Shown here: piece after piece, positions 31,127 to 35,255 of the stretch | Layout: each line of letters opens with the position of its first letter | How positions within the stretch are numbered: position 1 is the first letter of the stretch | Source: UBA1732 sp045114235 | GTDB lineage: Bacteria > Verrucomicrobiota > Lentisphaeria > Victivallales > UBA1829 | Direction of reading: 5' to 3' | NCBI GenBank assembly: GCA_045114235.1 | Contig: JBGUKB010000007.1 | Span: forward strand, 1-35,255 | Length of the DNA: 35,255 bases | The notes under the pieces: generated by a model | The model's input: only the letters and a program-made list of their open reading frames with translations | Told to the model about the DNA's origin: nothing | Database searches by the model: none | Program-made: the position numbers and the translations under genes

Positions 31127-34100
31127 GTACGGATCCCCGCCAGACCAAGCGGGAACTTGCGCGCATCTGGTCCGCTCTGCGTCTGACCGACCGCGCCCGT
31201 CTGAGCAAACGCCGCCGTGCGTTTCTGGATTTGCTGGACACTGATCCCGAGGCGGCGGAACCGAAACGCGAGGAGTTTTTCCGTCTGCTCGAAACGGCGA
31301 AGAAACGCTCGCTCGTCCCGTCCGCATCGCATATCCGCTGCGAGTTCCCGGACAACCTCCCGATCACGGCGAAGATCCCGGAAATCCGCGCCGCGCTGAA
31401 GTCGCACCAGGTCATCGTGGTCTGCGGCACAACGGGTTCCGGCAAGACGACCCAGCTCCCGAAGGCCGCCCTGCTGGAGGGGTTCGGCCGCGCCGGACGG
31501 ATCGGCTGCACCCAGCCGCGCAGGATCGCCGCCTCCGCGCTCGCCCGCCGTCTCTCGAACGAAACAGGATGCACTTGCGGACACGAGATCGGGTATCAGG
31601 TGCGGTTCGACGACCGCACGGACGACTCCACGGTCGTCAAGTTCATGACGGACGGCATCCTGCTGGCGGAGACACAAAATGACCCGAAGCTGTACCAGTA
31701 CGACTGCATCATCCTGGACGAGGTGCACGAGCGCTCCCTCAACATCGACTTCCTGCTCGGATACATGAAGCTCCTGCTCGCGCGGCGCCCCGAACTCCGC
31801 GTGATCATCTCGTCCGCCACGCTCGACGCCGCCCGTATCGCGTCGTTCTTCGGCGATGCCCCGGTCATCGAGGTCGGCGGCCGTGTGTACCCGGTCGAGG
31901 ACGTCTATCTGGAGCCGCTTCAGGACGAGGAACTGGCGGAATCCGTCGCGCGCGGCGTGGAATACCTGCTCGACGCGGGCGAACGCGGCGGCATCCTCGT
32001 TTTCCTCCCCGGCGAACGCGAAATCCGCGACTGCGCCGACATGCTGACCGGGCGCGACTACCCCCACACCGAGATACTGCCGCTCTTCGGGCGCATGAGC
32101 GCGGCCGAACAGGAACGCATCTTCGCGCCGAACTCCTCGAACCGCCGGATCGTGCTCGCGACGAACGTGGCGGAGACGTCCATCACGATCCCGGGCATCC
32201 GCTACGTGGTCGATTCCGGGCTGGTGCGCCTCTCCCGTTACAACCCGAAGAGCGGCATCCAGGAGCTTCGCATCGAGGGGATTTCCCGCGCAAGCGCCAT
32301 GCAACGGCGCGGACGCTGCGGACGCGAACAGGACGGCGTGTGCGTGCATCTCTGCGCCGAGCAGACGCTCGCCGACGCCGCCGAGTTCACGGCGCCGGAA
32401 ATCCAGCGCGCATCCCTGGCGGGCGTCATCCTGCAGATGGCCGCGCTGAAACTCCCCCCGATCGTCCAGTTCCCGTTCGTCGATCCGCCGTCGCCCCAGC
32501 TGATCCGTGAGGGCCTGACCACGCTGACCGACCTTCACGCCATCGACGAATCCGGCGCGCTCACGGACGAGGGGCGGCGCCTGGCGGAACTCCCCGTCGG
32601 GCCGCGTCTCGGACGCATCCTGCTCGATGGCGAGGACCGCGGCGTCCTGCCGGAAATCCTGCTGATCGCGGCGTTTTTGTCGATGCAGGACCCGCGCGAA
32701 CGTCCCTTTGAAAAGACGAAGGAGGCGGACACGGCGCAGCGGCAGTTCGACGTGCCGGAATCGGATTTCCTGAGCATCGTGAAGCTGTGGCTGGCGGCGG
32801 ACGAGGCGTTCCGCGTTTCCAAGTCGCAGTTCCGCAAATTCTGCCGCGCCAACTACCTGAACTTCCGCCGCATGCAGGAGTGGCGCAACCTCTGCGCCGA
32901 CCTGCTCGAATACCTCCAGCCGGAAACCGAGCTGGAATCTCTCAAGATCGAGCTCCGTGCGGACCGGTCCGACCCGATCCACAAGTCCCTCATGGGCGGC
33001 CTGCCGCGCCGCCTGGCGTGCTGGGACCCTGAGAAAAAGCAATATTTCGACCGCACGGGCCGCATGTTCAGCATCTTCCCCGGCTCCGCGCTCGCCAAGC
33101 TCAAGAAAGCGCCGGAATGGCTGCTGTGCTTCACGATCATGGAGACCAGCCGCGTCTTCGGGCGCTGCTGCGCCGTGGTCGAGGGCGCGTGGCTGGAGGA
33201 GATCGCGCCGGAGCTGTGTTCGCGTACCTACGACCGCGTCACATGGGACGAAGTCAGCGGATTCGTGTTCGCCCGCGAACGCGTCTTCGCCGGGGCGCTT
33301 CCGATCCATCCGGGCCGCCGCTGCCACTACGGACGCGTCGATCGGGACGCCGCGCGGGCGGTGTTCATCAAGGAAGCGCTGGTGCCGTGTAGGATCAAGG
33401 ATCCCGCCGCGCCGTGGCTGGTGCGCTGCAACGAGCTTGTTCAACATCTGCACACGTTCGAGGCGAAACTCCGGCGGTCCGGCTCCGTGGTCGACCTCCA
33501 CGCGCTCGAACAGCATTTCCTGCGCGTCCTGCCGCCGTGGATGTGCAGCGTGTCCGACATTCGCAAGGACTGGACCCGGCGGCATCGTTCGTATGATCCG
33601 AAACCGGAGGACATCGCGCTCGTTCCGCCGGACTCCCTGCCGGACGCGGATTTCCCGGACCGACTGGAGGCCGAGGGCGAGAGCTACCGTCTGGAATACG
33701 TCTACGATCCCGGCGAGGAGGACGACGGCATCACGGTATATCTGCCGGAAGCGCACATGAACCTTTTTCCGCGCGCCGCCGCCGAATACCTCGTGCCCGG
33801 TTTCCTCCGCATGAAGCTCGACTACATGTTCCGTTCGCTCACCAAGACCGAACGCAAGAAGCTGCTGCCGCTGGACGAATGCGTCGAGGCGTTTCTGGAC
33901 GGGCTGAAACACGGCGAAATCTACCCGGCGCGCAATCTGCCGCGCGTGCTCGCGTCGTTCCTGCGGAGTTTCCGCGGTTGCGACTTCGACGAATCGGCGT
34001 TCGACGACATCGAGCTACCGGAATTCCTCGTCCTCAAGTTCGCCATCCTGAACGAGCACGGCAAGCTCCTGCGCGTCGTCCGCGACCTGCCCGAGGTGGA

Positions 34101-35028
34101 CGATGCCGCCGAAACAGTCTCAAGCCGACACGCCGCCGCGCGCAAATGGGAGCTGCACGGCGAGACTTCCTGGCCGGACAGCCTCCCCGAACTGCCCGTG
34201 TCCGTCCGCCTGAACCACGGCAAAGGCCGTGAAGTCTATCCCGGATTCTTCCGGGAGCAGGGCGGACAGAACATCGGCTGCGCGCTGTTTCTGGATGAAG
34301 CCGAGGCGCGCACCGCACACCGCCGCGCAATCCTGACCCTCTTCCGCATCCGCTACCCGGAGATGTTCGCGCACATGCGGAGCTACGCCAAGCTCGGTCG
34401 TTCGCTGGAGCACGAGTTCTTCCCGGACGATCCGGACTGGCGCGCCGACCTGACCGACAACGCCGTCGCCCGCGCCATTGGCTGTCCGCCGGAATCCGTC
34501 CGCGATGCGAAAGCGTTCGACGACGCCTGCCTGCGCCTGCGGAACCGGCTGGCGGACGCCGTGCGCGAGGACGTTTCCGCGCTGCTTCAGATGCTCGCCG
34601 CCTACGAGCCGATCGAACGCCGCCTCGGCGACCTCCCGGCGGATTCCTTCACCGACGTCGACGTGAACCGACAGCTCGCCGTGCTCTTCCGCAAGGGGTT
34701 CCTGCGGACCCCCGAAGCTGTGGCGCGTTACCCGCGTTATCTGCGCGCCTTACGGGTTCGACTCGAACGCGCCGACCAGTCCTATGGACGCGACCGTACG
34801 AAAGGCGAGGCGGTCACGCCGTTCATCGACAAATTCCATCTGCTGTACGACGCCGGAGTCAGCCTGGAGGATTGCCGCCCATTCTTCGACTTCTTCCTGC
34901 TGGTGCAGGAGGCGCGCATCGCCGCCTGGTCGCCGGAGCTCCCCACGGTTCAGAAAGCGACCCCTGCGACGCTTCAGGCCGCCTTGTCCGCCGTGCCGCT
35001 TTCGGCTGTTCCCGGGCGGAAATCCTGA
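31123..35028 (+). CDS. hrpA: HrpA-type ATP-dependent RNA helicase
   Basis: A 1301-residue DExH-box helicase, the same length class as E. coli HrpA (1300). Motif I is GTTGSGKTTQLPK (102-114), motif Ia TQPRRIAA, motif II DEVH (199-202), motif III SAT (231-233), motif V ATNVAETSITIPG (346-358) and motif VI QRRGRCGRE (394-402). The helicase-associated and OB domains follow, and the long DUF3418 C-terminal half is present. HrpA unwinds RNA and has been linked to mRNA cleavage in fimbrial operons and to rescue of stalled ribosomes in E. coli, which would suit its place in an EF-P operon (inference). DEVH replaces the usual DEAH. The start overlaps waaG by ATGA. Confidence 0.95.
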   Translation: MSTDPRQTKRELARIWSALRLTDRARLSKRRRAFLDLLDTDPEAAEPKREEFFRLLETAKKRSLVPSASHIRCEFPDNLPITAKIPEIRAALKSHQVIVVCGTTGSGKTTQLPKAALLEGFGRAGRIGCTQPRRIAASALARRLSNETGCTCGHEIGYQVRFDDRTDDSTVVKFMTDGILLAETQNDPKLYQYDCIILDEVHERSLNIDFLLGYMKLLLARRPELRVIISSATLDAARIASFFGDAPVIEVGGRVYPVEDVYLEPLQDEELAESVARGVEYLLDAGERGGILVFLPGEREIRDCADMLTGRDYPHTEILPLFGRMSAAEQERIFAPNSSNRRIVLATNVAETSITIPGIRYVVDSGLVRLSRYNPKSGIQELRIEGISRASAMQRRGRCGREQDGVCVHLCAEQTLADAAEFTAPEIQRASLAGVILQMAALKLPPIVQFPFVDPPSPQLIREGLTTLTDLHAIDESGALTDEGRRLAELPVGPRLGRILLDGEDRGVLPEILLIAAFLSMQDPRERPFEKTKEADTAQRQFDVPESDFLSIVKLWLAADEAFRVSKSQFRKFCRANYLNFRRMQEWRNLCADLLEYLQPETELESLKIELRADRSDPIHKSLMGGLPRRLACWDPEKKQYFDRTGRMFSIFPGSALAKLKKAPEWLLCFTIMETSRVFGRCCAVVEGAWLEEIAPELCSRTYDRVTWDEVSGFVFARERVFAGALPIHPGRRCHYGRVDRDAARAVFIKEALVPCRIKDPAAPWLVRCNELVQHLHTFEAKLRRSGSVVDLHALEQHFLRVLPPWMCSVSDIRKDWTRRHRSYDPKPEDIALVPPDSLPDADFPDRLEAEGESYRLEYVYDPGEEDDGITVYLPEAHMNLFPRAAAEYLVPGFLRMKLDYMFRSLTKTERKKLLPLDECVEAFLDGLKHGEIYPARNLPRVLASFLRSFRGCDFDESAFDDIELPEFLVLKFAILNEHGKLLRVVRDLPEVDDAAETVSSRHAAARKWELHGETSWPDSLPELPVSVRLNHGKGREVYPGFFREQGGQNIGCALFLDEAEARTAHRRAILTLFRIRYPEMFAHMRSYAKLGRSLEHEFFPDDPDWRADLTDNAVARAIGCPPESVRDAKAFDDACLRLRNRLADAVREDVSALLQMLAAYEPIERRLGDLPADSFTDVDVNRQLAVLFRKGFLRTPEAVARYPRYLRALRVRLERADQSYGRDRTKGEAVTPFIDKFHLLYDAGVSLEDCRPFFDFFLLVQEARIAAWSPELPTVQKATPATLQAALSAVPLSAVPGRKS

Positions 35029-35077
35029 TCCGTCGGCACGGCCTTTTGGAAATCTTGCATATTTCTGTCGTCTTTTC

Positions 35078-35106
35078 TTGAAAATCTTTTTGTAGAGATG
35101 TATATT
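35078..35106 (+). promoter_or_regulatory. glmM: promoter for glmM
   Basis: TTGAAA (35078-35083), a 17-base spacer and TATATT (35101-35106) lie about 70 bases before the glmM ATG. A small stem GCGGC/GCCGC (35126-35130 with 35136-35140) falls in the leader without a following T run. Confidence 0.65.
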
Positions 35107-35176
35107 TTATCATTCATTTTTTCTGGCGGCGTTTTGCCGCTTCAACAAGCCAATTCTGGAAAGGCCGAAAACTCTT

Positions 35177-35255
35177 ATGGAAAGAAAGCTCTTTGGAACC
35201 GACGGAATTCGTGGACAGGCTAACTCCCACCCCGTGACCCCGGAAATCGCCCTTA
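35177..35255 (+). CDS. glmM: GlmM, phosphoglucosamine mutase (first 26 codons)
   Basis: The frame from ATG at 35177 reads MERKLFGTDGIRGQANSHPV then TPEIAL and runs off the window. KLFGTDGIRG is the unmistakable N-terminus of phosphoglucosamine mutase, which converts glucosamine-6-phosphate to glucosamine-1-phosphate for UDP-GlcNAc, peptidoglycan and lipid A. The phosphoserine loop and the rest lie outside. GGAAAGG upstream (about 35158-35164) is the likely ribosome site, at a somewhat long spacing. Confidence 0.93.
   Translation, partial: MERKLFGTDGIRGQANSHPVTPEIAL

Noticed and set aside
31105..33912. Long minus-strand open frame opposite hrpA.
   Set aside because: It is an antisense shadow of hrpA with no motif, promoter or ribosome site.
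35041..35176. A glmS-type or amino-sugar riboswitch in the glmM leader.
   Set aside because: Only one five-base-pair hairpin is visible after the promoter, and the leader is too short for a known class.

Overview
The window is a high-GC stretch of bacterial chromosome that reads as mostly vertical, housekeeping-type sequence. I see no insertion sequences, phage genes, integrases, tRNAs, rRNAs or CRISPR arrays. Several features point to a diderm (Gram-negative-type) bacterium: a YdbH/YnbE/YdbL envelope lipid-transport set, lipoproteins, a WaaG-like LPS-core glycosyltransferase and a SurA-like periplasmic isomerase. One small secreted protein resembles the exosortase-associated family TIGR04073, which is typical of the PVC group (Verrucomicrobiota/Lentisphaerota). 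Together these suggest a Lentisphaerota- or Verrucomicrobiota-like organism. That placement is an inference and was not checked by alignment.

Layout, left to right. (1) 1-4830: the 5' part of a TraX-family membrane protein (minus strand) diverges from a three-gene operon, ydbH-ynbE-ydbL, that ends in a strong intrinsic terminator. (2) 4933-9451 (minus): a two-domain amino-acid-type solute-binding lipoprotein, an unusual nested stem, then larB-larC-larE. These three genes build the nickel-pincer nucleotide cofactor; no LarA-type enzyme is present in the window. (3) 9613-14397 (minus): a histidine phosphatase and a secreted thioredoxin-fold protein without CxxC, then priA, then the TIGR04073-like protein. 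(4) 14598-18517 (plus): queF (queuosine), argJ and argB (arginine), and a lipoprotein serine hydrolase overlapping argB. (5) 18542-19255 (minus): pyrH. (6) 19482-35028 (plus): a long run of genes split by internal promoters. In order: a secreted ankyrin-repeat protein, ribF, a membrane-anchored MerR-like coiled-coil protein, a glycerol-1-phosphate-dehydrogenase family enzyme, a SurA-like isomerase, hemW, fhs (formate-tetrahydrofolate ligase), efp, epmA, a waaG-like glycosyltransferase and hrpA. (7) 35177 to the end: the first codons of glmM.

Many neighbours overlap by 1-11 bases (larB/larC, larC/larE, argB/hydrolase, ribF/merR-like, isomerase/hemW, epmA/waaG, waaG/hrpA), which implies translational coupling. 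Most intergenic gaps hold a readable sigma-70-type promoter. In most of these the -10 element is TATATT, 16-17 bases after a TTG-type -35, which looks like the house promoter of this genome.

The genes cover cofactor assembly (Ni-pincer, FAD, heme handling, one-carbon folate, queuosine), arginine and pyrimidine synthesis, translation of polyproline stretches (EF-P with its lysyl-modifying enzyme), replication restart, RNA helicase work and envelope building. The least explained items are the MerR-TM-coiled-coil protein, the ankyrin protein with what looks like a worn-out metallopeptidase domain, the tandem solute-binding lipoprotein beside the lar genes, and the CxxC-less thioredoxin-fold protein.
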